From: Acaudatibacter sp963835495
Lineage (GTDB): Bacteria; Pseudomonadota; Alphaproteobacteria; Caulobacterales; Caulobacteraceae
NCBI GenBank assembly: GCA_963835495.1
Contig: CAWIFQ010000003.1
Span: forward strand, 310,001-374,000
Length of the DNA stretch: 64,000 nt
Reading direction: 5' to 3'
Shown: piece by piece, positions 25,904 through 38,558 of the stretch
Layout: every line of letters begins with the position of its first letter
Position numbering within the stretch: position 1 is the stretch's first letter
Translations under genes and position numbers: made by a program
The notes under the pieces: model-generated
What the model was told of the DNA's origin: nothing
The model's database searches: none
Seen by the model: the letters and a program-made list of their open reading frames with translations, nothing else

Positions 25904-27163
25904 ATGCGGTCGCGCCGTCTCCTGCTCGCCGCCGCGGTCGCCATCTTCGTCGCCCCCGCGGCTGCGAAGGCGGTGACCCTCGACGAGGCGATCGCGCTGG
26001 CGGTCAAGCACGCGCCGTCGTTGCAGCGCGCCGCCGCCGAGCACGACGCGGCCAAGGCCAGGCTGGAACAGGCGCGCGCTGGGCGGTTGCCGACCTTGAC
26101 GCTGCAGGGGTCGGTCGCCGAGGCGCCGACCGACTTCGGCCATTTCTTCGGCTTTCCGGCCCAGACGCTGACGCCGAGCCTGGCGGCCATCGAGCTGCGT
26201 CAGCCGCTGTTCAACGGCGGCCGGGTCGAGGCTGGGGTCGCCCAGGCCAAAGCCGGCGTGGTCGGCGCCGATTTCACCTATGACAACGCGAGGCTGGGCC
26301 TCGGCGCCGCCGTCGCCGAGGCGTTCGAGAACGTGCGAGTCGCGGGCCAGGCGCTGGCGCTCGAGCGCCGGCAGGTGGATGAGTTGGCGCTGGTCGCGCA
26401 GCAGGCCGCGCGGCGCTTCCAGGATGGCGAGGTTCCTCGCACCGACGCGGACCGGGCCGACGCGCGGCTGGCGGGGGCGAAGGCCGATCTGGCCCGCGCC
26501 GAAGGCGAGGTCGCGGTCGCGGCGGCGCGCTACGAGGCGCTGGTGGGCGAAGCGCCTGTCGGGCTCGAAGCGCCGACCGCCGCCCCCGACACCCCCGCCG
26601 ACGTCAACCAGGCGGTCGCGCAGGCAGAGGCGCACAATCCCGGACTTGTGGCCTCGCAGGCCGCGCTGTCCGGCGCCGACGACGGCGTGCGCCGCGCCAG
26701 GGCGGATCGCGCGCCGACCGTCGATCTGGTCGTCGGCGCCTCCAGCGTCCGAGATCAGTTCTTCCCGGGCTACCGCAGCGACAGCGCCAGTATCGGCGTC
26801 CAGGGTCGATGGATGATCTTCAGCGGCGGCCTGGTCAACGGGCGGATCAACGAGGCGGTGGCCGGCCGCGCGGCGGCGCAGGCCTCGCTCGAAGAGACGC
26901 GGGCCGACGTGCGGGAATCGGCCATCGAGTCGTGGCAGGGGCTCGTCACCGCCCGCGCCGTGGCGACGGCCGCGGCGGCGCAGTCGGTGGCGGCCAAGGC
27001 GGCGCTCGCCAGCGTTCGCGAGGAGGTCCGCGTCGGCGAGAAGCCAACCCTCGACCTGCTCGACGCCGAGCGCGAGGCGCTCGCGGCCGAGCTCGGATCG
27101 CTGCGGGCCGACGCCGGGATGGTCGTGGCGGCCTATCGGCTCAGGGCGGCGATCGGGTCCTGA
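25904..27163 (+). CDS. TolC-family outer-membrane efflux protein
   Basis: A 419-residue outer-membrane factor: signal peptide (RLLLAAAVAIFVAPAAAKA), then two OEP repeats. VTLDEAIALAVKHAPSLQRA and RLPTLTLQGS mark the first; AVAQAEAHNPGLVASQAAL, DRAPTVDLVVGASSVRDQFF and IFSGGLVNGRINEAVAGRAAA mark the second. Long Ala-rich helices form the periplasmic tunnel. It would complete the tripartite pump with the adaptor and RND permease encoded in the opposite arm. Splitting the outer-membrane factor from the other two genes, next to SQR, suggests all arms are expressed together. It converges on carB, with 55 bases between the stops. Confidence 0.88.
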   Translation: MRSRRLLLAAAVAIFVAPAAAKAVTLDEAIALAVKHAPSLQRAAAEHDAAKARLEQARAGRLPTLTLQGSVAEAPTDFGHFFGFPAQTLTPSLAAIELRQPLFNGGRVEAGVAQAKAGVVGADFTYDNARLGLGAAVAEAFENVRVAGQALALERRQVDELALVAQQAARRFQDGEVPRTDADRADARLAGAKADLARAEGEVAVAAARYEALVGEAPVGLEAPTAAPDTPADVNQAVAQAEAHNPGLVASQAALSGADDGVRRARADRAPTVDLVVGASSVRDQFFPGYRSDSASIGVQGRWMIFSGGLVNGRINEAVAGRAAAQASLEETRADVRESAIESWQGLVTARAVATAAAAQSVAAKAALASVREEVRVGEKPTLDLLDAEREALAAELGSLRADAGMVVAAYRLRAAIGS

Positions 27164-27218
27164 CGAAGGTTCAGTGGAAACGGGAAGGCGTCAGGGGCGT
27201 GGCCCTTAGCTTCCCGCT

Positions 27219-30545
<3,327 letters not shown>

Positions 30546-30790
30546 CTCGTCTCGCGCAAGATCGCGGGCGGCGTCCCATCGTGCTTGGGGGCGCGCCCGG
30601 CGTCGGTCTGGCTTCAGGTTAAGCGGGCTGATTAGAGCCGAGGGCGGGGCGGCGCAAGTGTGTCGACCGCAATGCGACGCGACGTCCAGCCGCGGCCGGG
30701 CGACGCCGTCAACAAAACTTTATCGCGGTTGTGTCAAAACCGGGGTTAGCGCCGAACCGACGACGGCGCCGAACGTCGAGGAAGGGGCGC

Positions 30791-32246
30791 ATGCCGGCCC
30801 ATCAGACAATGCTGAAGGAGAAGATCAGGCAGACGGCCGTGATGCAACTTGGCGTCGTCGTCGCCTGTATGGGGCTCGACTATCTGTTCAACGTCGTCAT
30901 CTTCCCTTCCGCCAACTACACCCCGCTCTTGACCTTGCTGATCAGCATTCTGGTCGGCGTGCCGTTCACCTACTGGAACACCAGCTTGCGCGTGAATGCG
31001 CAACGCGCCCGGCTCGAGCTCGCCGAAAGCCAAGCCGCCCGCGATGACGCGCTGCACCGGCTGGAGCTGGCGCTGGACGAGGCCGAGGCGGCCAGCAGGG
31101 CGAAGTCAAATTTCCTCGCCACCTTGAGCCACGAGATCCGCACGCCGTTGAACGGCATCCTAGGCATGTCGCAGGCCATGGCCGATGGCCCGCTCGACGA
31201 CGCCCAGCGCGAACGGCTGGAGGTGGTGCGCGAGTGTGGCCAGGCCCTGCTGGCCCAAGTCAGTGACGTGCTCGACCTGGCCAAGATCGAGGCCGGCAAG
31301 CTGCGGCTGGAAGAGATCGAGTTCGATCTCGGCCTGCTGGTCGACGGCGCCGCCGGCGCATTCGCCGTCCTCGCCAAAGCCAAGGGCGTGGCGTTCCGGG
31401 TCGAGATCGAATTCGGCGCGCGGGATCTATCGCGGCGACCCGACCCGGCTGCGGCAGGTGCTCTACAACCTGTTCTCCAACGCGCTGAAGTTCACCGAAG
31501 CCGGCGCCATCACCGTCGAGGCGCAGCCTGCTGGCGACGGCGTCCGCTTCTCTGTGCGCGACAGCGGCGTCGGTATGACCGCCGAGACCGCCGCCGGTCT
31601 GTTCGAGAAGTTCGCCCAGGGCGACGCGTCGACAGCCCGCCGCTTTGGGGGCACCGGCCTCGGCTTGTCGATCTGCCGCGAGCTGGTGGAAATGATGGGG
31701 GGCCGGATCAGCGTCGCCAGCGCGCCGGGCCGCGGCGCGCGCTTCGATTTCGAGCTGCCGCTGGTGCGGCTCGCCGCGTCCGCCGCGGGACTGCCCGCCG
31801 CTGAGCGCGGCGGCGAGGCGCTCGCCGCGCTGCGGGTGCTGGCGGCCGACGACAATCCGGTCAACCGCCTGGTGTTGCAGACGTTGCTGGGACAGATCGG
31901 TCTGCAGCTGGACGTGGTCGAGGATGGCCGCGCCGCGGTCGACGCCTGGCGGGCCGGCGCCTTCGACGTGATCCTGATGGACGTGCGCATGCCGGGCATG
32001 GACGGCATGGAGGCGACGCGCGCCATCCGCAGCGCCGAAGCCGCGCAAGGACGGCCGCGCACGCCGATCATCGCGCTGACGGCCGATGTGATGTCGTATC
32101 AGCTGGCCGAGTTCCAGGCCGCCGGCATGGACGCCCACGTCGCCAAGCCGGTCGAGGCGGCCAGGCTGTTCGAAGCGATCGAGATGGTGCTGGCGGAGCG
32201 CGAAGACGTTGCGCCCGTTTCGACCGCTGCGGCTGTCCCGGCCTAG
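30791..32246 (+). CDS. Hybrid sensor histidine kinase (HisKA-HATPase-REC), one frame break
   Basis: About 484 residues. Two N-terminal membrane helices (QLGVVVACMGLDYLFNVVIF; LLTLLISILVGVPFTYW) lead into a coiled coil. HisKA follows with the phospho-His in LATLSHEIRTPLNGILGM, then HATPase_c (LFSNALKFTEAG, DSGVGM, GGTGLGLSICRELVEMMGG). The C-terminal receiver has its Asp in DVILMDVRMPGMDG and Lys in HVAKPVEA. An extra G near 31423 shifts the frame between HisKA and HATPase. There is no periplasmic sensor domain; input is probably membrane- or cytosol-based. It is divergent from carB. Confidence 0.9.
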
Positions 32247-32374
32247 GTGGTGCGCTCGGCGAACGTAAGTATTCCGCCACCCGCGGGAAAATAGTCCCCG
32301 TTTAATCGGCCGTCGGTGTTATTGTGGATCGAGCGCCCGACTTTTCAAACGACTTGGCGCCTCCCGAGGAGATC

Positions 32375-32641
32375 ATGGCCACACGCGCACCGCCGCCCCA
32401 CACCCCGCCGCTGCCGCCGGGCCAGAAGTTCAGGGCGGCGATCGAGCAGGCCAAGTCTGACGGGCTCGATCCCTCGGCGATGATGCTGCGGCTGACACTC
32501 GGCGATGTCTCGCGGCTGAAGCGCGACCGCACGATCGCGGCCGAGGACATCAGCTTCGCCGGCGACGAGATGCGCTATCTGGGCGTCAAGGTGGCGCTTG
32601 GCGACGTCGAGACCAGCGCCCTGGTCATCCTGCAGACCTGA
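32375..32641 (+). CDS. Conserved small protein of unknown function
   Basis: An 88-residue soluble protein: GQKFRAAIEQAKSDGLDPSAMMLRLTLGDVSRLKRDRTIAAEDISFAGDEMRYLGVKVALGDVETSALVI. It is ordered and charged, with no signal peptide. The pattern looks conserved in Caulobacterales, but I do not know a function. The ATG at 32375 has GAGGAGA directly upstream and is preferred to ATG 32324. It stands alone between the hybrid kinase and a convergent DUF3606 gene. Confidence 0.62.
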   Translation: MATRAPPPHTPPLPPGQKFRAAIEQAKSDGLDPSAMMLRLTLGDVSRLKRDRTIAAEDISFAGDEMRYLGVKVALGDVETSALVILQT

Positions 32642-32658
32642 GCTGGCCGCTTGTTCGG

Positions 32659-32844
32659 CTAGCCCTTTCCGAGCTGGCGGCTGACGGCCCGCGCGTCCGT
32701 CCCGACCATCCGCACCGCCTCCAGCAGGGCTTCGCGTCCGACCCCGAACGCCCGCGACCAATACTGAAGCTCGTACTCAAGCTCGGTGTTTATCGACCTG
32801 GATGGCAGGGCGTATTGTCGTGTGGCTTCGGAAATCGCGGGCAT
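32659..32844 (-). CDS. DUF3606 domain protein
   Basis: A 61-residue protein: INTELEYELQYWSRAFGVGREALLEAVRMVGTDARAVSRQLGKG. The pattern of an aromatic-rich helix with YWxxxFGV followed by AVxxVG and a closing helix is that of DUF3606, a small domain common in Alphaproteobacteria. Function unknown. The stop is 18 bases from the convergent upstream gene's stop. Confidence 0.72.
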   Translation of the reverse strand: MPAISEATRQYALPSRSINTELEYELQYWSRAFGVGREALLEAVRMVGTDARAVSRQLGKG

Positions 32845-32961
32845 TAGCCATGATAGGCTCTCCTTGGGCGCGCCGCCACAGATAACGCTCGCACAGATTG
32901 ACGCTGCCGCCCCGCCGGAAGCCGGTGTTAGGCTGCGCCGAAACCCCAGGGAACCCGCATC

Positions 32962-33648
32962 ATGAAGCTCTATTCCGGCGATCTTTCGCCCTATTCCGCC
33001 AAGGTGCGGATGCAGATCTATGCCAAGGGCATCGGCGACATTCCGCTGGAGCGCCCGACGACCTTCCCGACCCTGGCCTGGCGCGACACCTCGCCGATCG
33101 GGCGCATTCCGGTGCTGGAGCTCTCGCCCGGCGACGTGATTCCCGAGAGCGAGGTGATCGCCGAGTATCTGGAGGAAATCTATCCGACGCCGCGCCTGCT
33201 GGGCGCCACCCCGCGCGAGAGCGCCGCCATCCGCGCCCTATCGCGTCTGGCCGACATCTACCTGCTCAACAACATGTTCATGCTGGCCGGCCAGACGCGC
33301 GCCTCCACCCGCAGCGAGGCGGTGCGCGACCTGCTCGCCGGCCAGGTGATCCGCGGCGTCGAGGCGCTGGAGAAGATGATCGGCGGGGAGGGCGGCTACG
33401 CCCTGCTGGGCCGCGTGACGCTGGCCGACTGCACCCTGGTCCCGGCGCTGTTCATGATCGAGAACGTGCTGCCGGCCACCGACACGCCGGACCCGATCCC
33501 CGCCAGCCCCAAGGTCGCCGCCTACTGGCGCGAGATCCAGCACGACCCGTCGGCCGCCAAGGTGATGGTGGAGTTGCACCGCGGGCTGGAAGAGCGCCGC
33601 GAGCTGATCCGGCGCATGGCGGAAAAGGAACGGGCGGCGGCAGGGTAG
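32962..33648 (+). CDS. Glutathione S-transferase family protein
   Basis: A 228-residue GST: LYSGDLSPYSAKVRMQIYAKGI (thioredoxin-like start with Ser in place of a catalytic Cys), SPIGRIPVLEL (cis-Pro), IPESEVIAEYLEEIYPTP (glutathione Ser), and a helical C-domain with VTLADCTLVPALFMIENVL. It stands alone, with no reductive dehalogenase or isomerase next to it. It is the third GST in the window and is not adjacent to the 17-19 kb pair. Confidence 0.87.
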   Translation: MKLYSGDLSPYSAKVRMQIYAKGIGDIPLERPTTFPTLAWRDTSPIGRIPVLELSPGDVIPESEVIAEYLEEIYPTPRLLGATPRESAAIRALSRLADIYLLNNMFMLAGQTRASTRSEAVRDLLAGQVIRGVEALEKMIGGEGGYALLGRVTLADCTLVPALFMIENVLPATDTPDPIPASPKVAAYWREIQHDPSAAKVMVELHRGLEERRELIRRMAEKERAAAG

Positions 33649-33660
33649 GGCTCGCTCCGC

Positions 33661-34002
33661 TTAGTCCCCGCCGCGGCGCCGCCAGCCGGTGTGGGCGAGC
33701 AGTGGGCTGCCGACCAGGCCGAAGTAGAAGCCGATGTCGTAGACCACCCCGGTGCCCCGCGCCTCGTAGAACTTGACGCTCCAGGGCAGCAGCTTCGGGG
33801 CGAACTTGTCGATCACCTCGATCACCAGCATCACCGGCGCGATCAGGCCGTGCCAGAACCCGAGCAGCAGCTGCGACAGCACCCCGCTGGACGCCGCGTG
33901 TTCGGACTCGCCGGATCCAGCCGCGCAGGCGGCCACCACCAGGGTGAGGCCGATCAGGCCGACGACGATCAGGCTGCGTTTGACGATCAGGGTGTGTTTC
34001 AT
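33661..34002 (-). CDS. Putative membrane lipoprotein
   Basis: A 113-residue protein with a lipoprotein-type signal (SLIVVGLIGLTLVVAAC) and a second hydrophobic segment (LLGFWHGLIAPVMLVIEVIDKF). The C-terminus reads FYEARGTGVVYDIGFYFGLVGS. I recognise the pattern as a recurring hypothetical membrane protein but know no function. It lies 8 bases after the GlsB-like gene, probably co-transcribed as part of an envelope-stress unit. Confidence 0.6.
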   Translation of the reverse strand: MKHTLIVKRSLIVVGLIGLTLVVAACAAGSGESEHAASSGVLSQLLLGFWHGLIAPVMLVIEVIDKFAPKLLPWSVKFYEARGTGVVYDIGFYFGLVGSPLLAHTGWRRRGGD

Positions 34003-34010
34003 GGGCTGCC

Positions 34011-34271
34011 TCAGACCGCGCGGCGCCGCACGAGGCGGAGCGCGAACAGCAGGACGATGGCGCCAAGCGTAGCGCCGATCAGATTGCCCAGGAAGCCGCT
34101 GCCATGGACGATGTGGAAGTTGTTGAACAGCCAGCCGCCGATGAAAGAGCCGATCACGCCGACGACGATGTCGCCGACCAGGCCCAGGCCGTAGCCCTTG
34201 ACCACGATGCCGCCCAGCCAGCCGGCGAGGGCGCCGACGACCAGGAAAATGAGGAGGGATTCGCCGTTCAT
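34011..34271 (-). CDS. GlsB/YeaQ/YmgE-family membrane protein
   Basis: An 86-residue inner-membrane protein with three Gly-rich helices (LLIFLVVGALAGWLGGIVVKG, GLVGDIVVGVIGSFIGGWLF, GNLIGATLGAIVLLFALRLV). The spacing matches the transglycosylase-associated/YeaQ-GlsB family, small stress-induced membrane proteins of unknown mechanism. It is between the repeat-rich secreted protein (upstream) and a lipoprotein (downstream), all on the minus strand. Confidence 0.84.
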   Translation of the reverse strand: MNGESLLIFLVVGALAGWLGGIVVKGYGLGLVGDIVVGVIGSFIGGWLFNNFHIVHGSGFLGNLIGATLGAIVLLFALRLVRRRAV

Positions 34272-34329
34272 GTTGGTCTTCTCCTTGGCTGGCGAACCTC
34301 GGGGGAGGCTCGCCGCCGTTGTCGGGTGC

Positions 34330-35340
34330 TTAGAAGCCGGCGCCGTTGAGCGACTGCCGAAGCGAGGCGCTCAGGCTGTCGAGGCGTAGCTGCAGTCCGG
34401 CTTCGTCGCGGGGCGAGAGCCGGCCGTCGCCGCGACGCATGTCGGTCTCGTCGCGCCGAACCCCGGACAGCAGCCGGCGATCCTGGCGGGCGTCGTAGCG
34501 GTTCAGCGATCCATTGGCCGTCGCCGAGTCGATGCGTTGTTCCAGCCACGTCTCGCGGGTGTCGAGATCGCGGTGGGCGCCACCTTGGAAGCCGGCGTTG
34601 GCCCCATAGGCGTCGGCGCTCAGCGTGGTGCCGATCCAGGCGCCGCGGGTGTCGTAGTAGCCGCGAACCGAGCCGGCGCGCCAACGATGGTCGCTGTCGT
34701 AGTAGCCGGGCTGGGCGTCGGCGACCCAGACGCCGTTGGCGTCGGTGTGCCCGCTCAGCGCGCCCTGCACCCAGCGTCCGTTGGCGTCGTAAGCGCCGGC
34801 GGCGTGGCCGGCGACCCAGCGCCCGTCCTCATAGTGGCCGCTGACACTGGCGACCCATTGGCCGCGCTCGTCGTAGTAGCCGTCGGAGGCGGCCGGCGAC
34901 CAGCGACCGTGGTCGTCGTAGTAGCCGTCGGAATTCGCGTCGCTGGCGGAAACCCAACGGTTGCCGCTGTCGTAGTAGCCGTTCGGCGCGCCCTCGACCC
35001 AGGCGCCGTCGCGGTCGTAGTAGCCGCGGGCGTCGGCCCGATCGATCGCCCGGGCATGCCACTGGTTGTTGTGGTCGTAGTAGCCGTAGGCGTGGCTGCA
35101 GTCGCGGTCGGGCCGGCTGACCTGGCTACCGACGATCGCACCGCCGGAGGCGCCAATGACGGCTCCCGCGCCCTGGTCGCGGCGGGGCGCGATCGTCGCG
35201 CCGAGCAAGGCGCCGATGCCGGCGCCGGCGAGGGTGGTGGCGACCTGGCTGTCATGCTGTTGTTCGCAGGACTGGGCGAAGGCTAAGGACGGCACGAGGG
35301 CCGCGGCGGCGAGGCCGGCGACCAACAGTAGTTTGCGCAT
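34330..35340 (-). CDS. Secreted glycine-zipper protein with about ten GYYD...W tandem repeats
   Basis: A 336-residue exported protein. After the signal peptide (LLLVAGLAAAALVPSLAFA) comes a glycine-zipper-like segment (LAGAGIGALLGATIA, GAGAVIGASGGAIVG). Then about ten units of 14-20 residues follow the pattern GYYD-x(3,5)-W-x(5-9), for example GYYDRDGAWVEGAPN and GYYDERGQWVASVS. A charged C-terminal helical region ends it. The glycine zipper suggests outer-membrane association, with the Tyr/Trp repeats displayed in the periplasm or outside. The role is unknown; carbohydrate or wall binding is only a guess. Confidence 0.7.
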   Translation of the reverse strand: MRKLLLVAGLAAAALVPSLAFAQSCEQQHDSQVATTLAGAGIGALLGATIAPRRDQGAGAVIGASGGAIVGSQVSRPDRDCSHAYGYYDHNNQWHARAIDRADARGYYDRDGAWVEGAPNGYYDSGNRWVSASDANSDGYYDDHGRWSPAASDGYYDERGQWVASVSGHYEDGRWVAGHAAGAYDANGRWVQGALSGHTDANGVWVADAQPGYYDSDHRWRAGSVRGYYDTRGAWIGTTLSADAYGANAGFQGGAHRDLDTRETWLEQRIDSATANGSLNRYDARQDRRLLSGVRRDETDMRRGDGRLSPRDEAGLQLRLDSLSASLRQSLNGAGF

Positions 35341-35553
35341 TGTAAGGGGTGTTCCTTGGGCGAGGCGTGGGAGCCTTCCCTTGCCAGCACAACGCCGTAC
35401 TGCGACGTCCGTTCCGCTTGGGCGCCTGGGATCGAGAGAAACAGGGTCCCACGGCCGCGAACTGCGGCGCTAGGGGCCGAGTTCGCGCTTCGATTGAAGG
35501 AACCATTCACCGGGTCAGCGATTATTGGTGCCTGTATCGGGACCGGACGAACA

Positions 35554-35730
35554 ATGACCGCCGACGACTGCAACCGACGCGCCCAGGAATGCGGCGCGAA
35601 TGCTGCGCTTGCGCCTCATGAGTCGATAGCTGTCGAGTTCCTGATGCTCGCCGCCCAATGGAGGGCCATGGCTGTGCGGGAAAACGCACTCGGCAATCTT
35701 CGCGATCTTGGGGTCGCGCCGGTCGCCTGA
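35554..35730 (+). CDS. Small hypothetical protein
   Basis: A 58-residue soluble protein: TADDCNRRAQECGANAALAPHESIAVEFLMLAAQWRAMAVRENALGNL. The pattern of an N-terminal Cys pair followed by a helix with LAxxWRxMA is seen in short uncharacterised alphaproteobacterial proteins. The longer upstream in-frame ORF looks non-coding, so ATG 35554 is preferred. Function unknown. Confidence 0.5.
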   Translation: MTADDCNRRAQECGANAALAPHESIAVEFLMLAAQWRAMAVRENALGNLRDLGVAPVA

Positions 35731-35889
35731 TCTTCCGAGCCGCGTTGTATGCCTCTTGGTTATTCAAGGCGACGCGGGCCGGGTCTGGATGCGGCGAAAT
35801 GAGCGGCGCTCTTCGCGCCGTTCCATGCTAAAGCTCTACGGCAGATTGTAGAGAGCCGGCGTTCGGTCTCTCGCCGAATATCGACGGAA

Positions 35890-37038
35890 ATGATCGCAGG
35901 GAAATGGCTTTCGCTTCGCGAGCCTCCGGCGATCGCGAGGCCTGCCATGGCCGAGGGGCCTGTGACCCGACCGATCGTCCCGGACCTGATCGTGGTCCCG
36001 GACCAATCCGACGTCCCCGACACCCTGGCGCTGGCGCTGGTGGCGGCGTCCGAAGCCCCAATCCTGCTGCTCGACGGCGATCTCACGGTCATCGCCGCCA
36101 GCGCATCGTTTTCCCGCACATTTCAACTCGATCCGGCCAACGTCAACGGTCGCGCCCTGTTCTCGCTTGGCGCGGGCGAATGGGACGTGCCGCAGCTGCG
36201 CTCGCTGATCCGCGCAACCCTGTCGGGCGCCGCGAACGTCGAGGCCTACGAGATGGATCTCAAGCCCGTCGGCCGCACCGCGCGGCGGCTGGTGATCACG
36301 GCCCACCAACTCGTCTATGGCGCGACGACCGACGTGCGACTGATGCTGTCGATCTCCGATGTCACCGACGCGCGCCTCGCCGACCGGCTCAAGGATAACC
36401 TCCTGCGCGAGAAGGCGATCCTCTATCAGGAGCTCCAGCACCGCATCGCCAACAGCCTGCAGATCATCGCCAGCGTGCTGATGCAGAGCGCCCGGCGCGT
36501 CCCATCGCCCGAAACCAGGAGCCACCTGGTCGACGCCCACAGTCGGGTGATGTCGGTGGCCGCGCTGCAGCTTCAGTTGGCCGCCACCAATGTCGGCCGG
36601 GTGCGGCTGCGGGAGTATTTCACCGAGCTGTGCCAGAGCATCGGCGCCTCGATGATCCAGGACCACGGCCGGCTGCGGCTGAAGGTTGAGACAGACAACA
36701 GCTTCGCCGTGGCCGACATCTCCGTCAGCCTCGGCCTGATCGTCACCGAGCTGGTGATCAACGCGCTGAAGCACGCCTTCCCCGAAGATCGCGGCGGCGA
36801 CATCCTGGTCAGCTACAAGGCCAAGGCCCCCGATTGGACCTTGTCGGTCAGCGACAACGGCGTCGGCATGAGCAGAGACGGCGCCCCCAAGTCGGGCCTC
36901 GGCACCAGCATCATCGAGGCCCTGGCCAAGCAGCTCGACGCCGCCGTGGTCATCGCCGACGCCGACCCGGGCGTCAGGGTGTCGATCATGCACACCGGCG
37001 GCTCGCCGGCGCGCGAAGCGGCGGCGCCCGGCCTCTAG
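35890..37038 (+). CDS. PAS sensor histidine kinase, HisKA_2 (HWE-like) type
   Basis: A cytosolic kinase of about 382 residues. An N-terminal PAS-like domain (ALVAASEAPILLLDGDLTVIAASASFSRTFQLDPANVNGRALF) is followed by HisKA_2 with phospho-His in LYQELQHRIANSLQIIASVLM. HATPase_c follows with LGLIVTELVINALKHAFPE, VSDNGVGM and GLGTSIIEALAKQL. Such kinases often act in the general stress or light-response branch of alphaproteobacteria. There are no transmembrane helices. ATG 35947 (MAEGPVTRP) is an alternative start. No response regulator is adjacent; the phospholipase D gene converges on it with overlapping ends. Confidence 0.88.
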   Translation: MIAGKWLSLREPPAIARPAMAEGPVTRPIVPDLIVVPDQSDVPDTLALALVAASEAPILLLDGDLTVIAASASFSRTFQLDPANVNGRALFSLGAGEWDVPQLRSLIRATLSGAANVEAYEMDLKPVGRTARRLVITAHQLVYGATTDVRLMLSISDVTDARLADRLKDNLLREKAILYQELQHRIANSLQIIASVLMQSARRVPSPETRSHLVDAHSRVMSVAALQLQLAATNVGRVRLREYFTELCQSIGASMIQDHGRLRLKVETDNSFAVADISVSLGLIVTELVINALKHAFPEDRGGDILVSYKAKAPDWTLSVSDNGVGMSRDGAPKSGLGTSIIEALAKQLDAAVVIADADPGVRVSIMHTGGSPAREAAAPGL

Positions 37039-38558
37039 GCCGACCTGCGCTCAGGCGTCCGGCGGCGCGGGTCTGGCGCGACCAGAACCGGTTCGGCCGC
37101 TCGACGTTCGGCAGCGACCCTGGCGGCCAAGGCCTTGCGGCGCTTCCACGGCCGCCAGGAATCCCGCGGTCCGACCGGGTCCCCAAGATGGTAGGCCGCG
37201 ATGAACGCCGCCAGCGGATGCAGCGGCTGCGGCTCGATCGGCCGCAGGCGGCAGTATCCGTGTCTGCGAAGGTCCTCCAACCCCGCGCCCACGCCGCCGG
37301 CCTGCTCGATGGCGGTCTCCATCGGCGGCTGCGGGCAACCCAGCCAGTGCGCCAGCAGCTTGTTGCGCAGGCGGGTGATCTCGGCGCGGTTGGCGGCGGA
37401 GCCGGGCCCGGCGGCCTCGAAACTCAGGTCGCACTCGGTGTCGAACCCGAGCGATCGGTTGTTGATGTTGGCCGAGCCGATGCGCAGCAGGGTGTCGTCG
37501 ATGATGGTCAGCTTGGCGTGGACGATGATGGTCCGGCCCAAGGTCGTCACCGGGCTGTAGGCGTGGAAGCGGCCGTGGCGGTCGGCGCGCTTCAACGTCT
37601 TGATGAAGTCCAGCCGGGTGCGGTCCATCGTCACCTGGTCGAAGTAGCTCGGCGAATGCTCGGTCGAGATCAGGACCACCTCGGGCCCGTCCGGCTCGGC
37701 CAGACGCGCCGCCAGCTCCGCGGCGATCAGCGGCGAGGTGAAATACTGGCTTTCCATGTAGATGCAGCGCTGCGCCGCCCGGATCGAGGCAAGGTGCAGC
37801 GCCTCGTTCTCGCGGACCTCGGGATAGCCGCGCCAGGCCGCGCCGGTGCGTGAAAAGCCGACATCGACGCCGCTGAACGCCGGTTCGATGTCACCCGGCC
37901 ACCTTGGTTTTCGCACCGGCGGAGAGGGCGGCAGCGTCTCGCCGGTCGCCCGCCGCCAGCGATCGCGGAACAGCTCCCCGAGCGCCGCCGCGGCCGCGCC
38001 GTCGACGATCCCCATCACCTCGTGGCGGCTGTCGAAGTCCTTGTTGTCGCGCCGGGTCTTTTCACGGCGCGGATCGTCGTCAAGGTGCTCGGGCGTGTCC
38101 CAGCGGTCGGGCCCGATATCGCCGCCGCCGCAGAAAGCGATCGCATCGTCGACCACGATCGCTTTCTGGTGATGGCAGGCGCCGACCGGCAGTTTGCCGT
38201 CGAGCACGAACTTCACCTGCGACCCGGCGAACGCCTTGCGGTCCATGAACGGGAAGAAGTGCTGGGTGGCCGCGACCGGCATCGCCGACTTCCAGCACAG
38301 CACCCGCACGTCGATCGCCGGATTCTTCGCCAGCGCGACCAGGAAATTGCCGATGCGGTCGGATTCCTTCCCCGTGCAGTCCGGGCCGGGGTGGAAGAAG
38401 GTGTTGGCCTCGAACGCCCAGTTCAGCAGGTGGACGCTGTGCTTGGCGCGGCTCATCGCATCCATCGCCGCGTCGAAATAGGCCTCCATGTCGATCAGCA
38501 GCGCGCCGCGCGCCACTTTCTCTTTGCGCCAGCAGGTCGTTCCGGCGGTTAGCAGCAT
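37035..38558 (-). CDS. Phospholipase D family protein (two HKD motifs)
   Basis: A 507-residue PLD-superfamily enzyme. The first catalytic motif is HHQKAIVVDD followed by CGGGDIG. The second is HAKLTIIDDTLLRIGSANINNRSLGFDTE. The two-motif layout and length match bacterial PLDs and cardiolipin-synthase-like proteins that hydrolyse or transfer phosphatidyl groups. There is no N-terminal membrane helix or obvious signal peptide, unlike ClsA. ATG 38558 with GGAGA upstream is preferred to the longer ORF from 38645. The C-terminus is basic (WKRRKALAARVAAERRAAE), which may aid membrane contact. Confidence 0.87.
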   Translation of the reverse strand: MLLTAGTTCWRKEKVARGALLIDMEAYFDAAMDAMSRAKHSVHLLNWAFEANTFFHPGPDCTGKESDRIGNFLVALAKNPAIDVRVLCWKSAMPVAATQHFFPFMDRKAFAGSQVKFVLDGKLPVGACHHQKAIVVDDAIAFCGGGDIGPDRWDTPEHLDDDPRREKTRRDNKDFDSRHEVMGIVDGAAAAALGELFRDRWRRATGETLPPSPPVRKPRWPGDIEPAFSGVDVGFSRTGAAWRGYPEVRENEALHLASIRAAQRCIYMESQYFTSPLIAAELAARLAEPDGPEVVLISTEHSPSYFDQVTMDRTRLDFIKTLKRADRHGRFHAYSPVTTLGRTIIVHAKLTIIDDTLLRIGSANINNRSLGFDTECDLSFEAAGPGSAANRAEITRLRNKLLAHWLGCPQPPMETAIEQAGGVGAGLEDLRRHGYCRLRPIEPQPLHPLAAFIAAYHLGDPVGPRDSWRPWKRRKALAARVAAERRAAEPVLVAPDPRRRTPERRSA

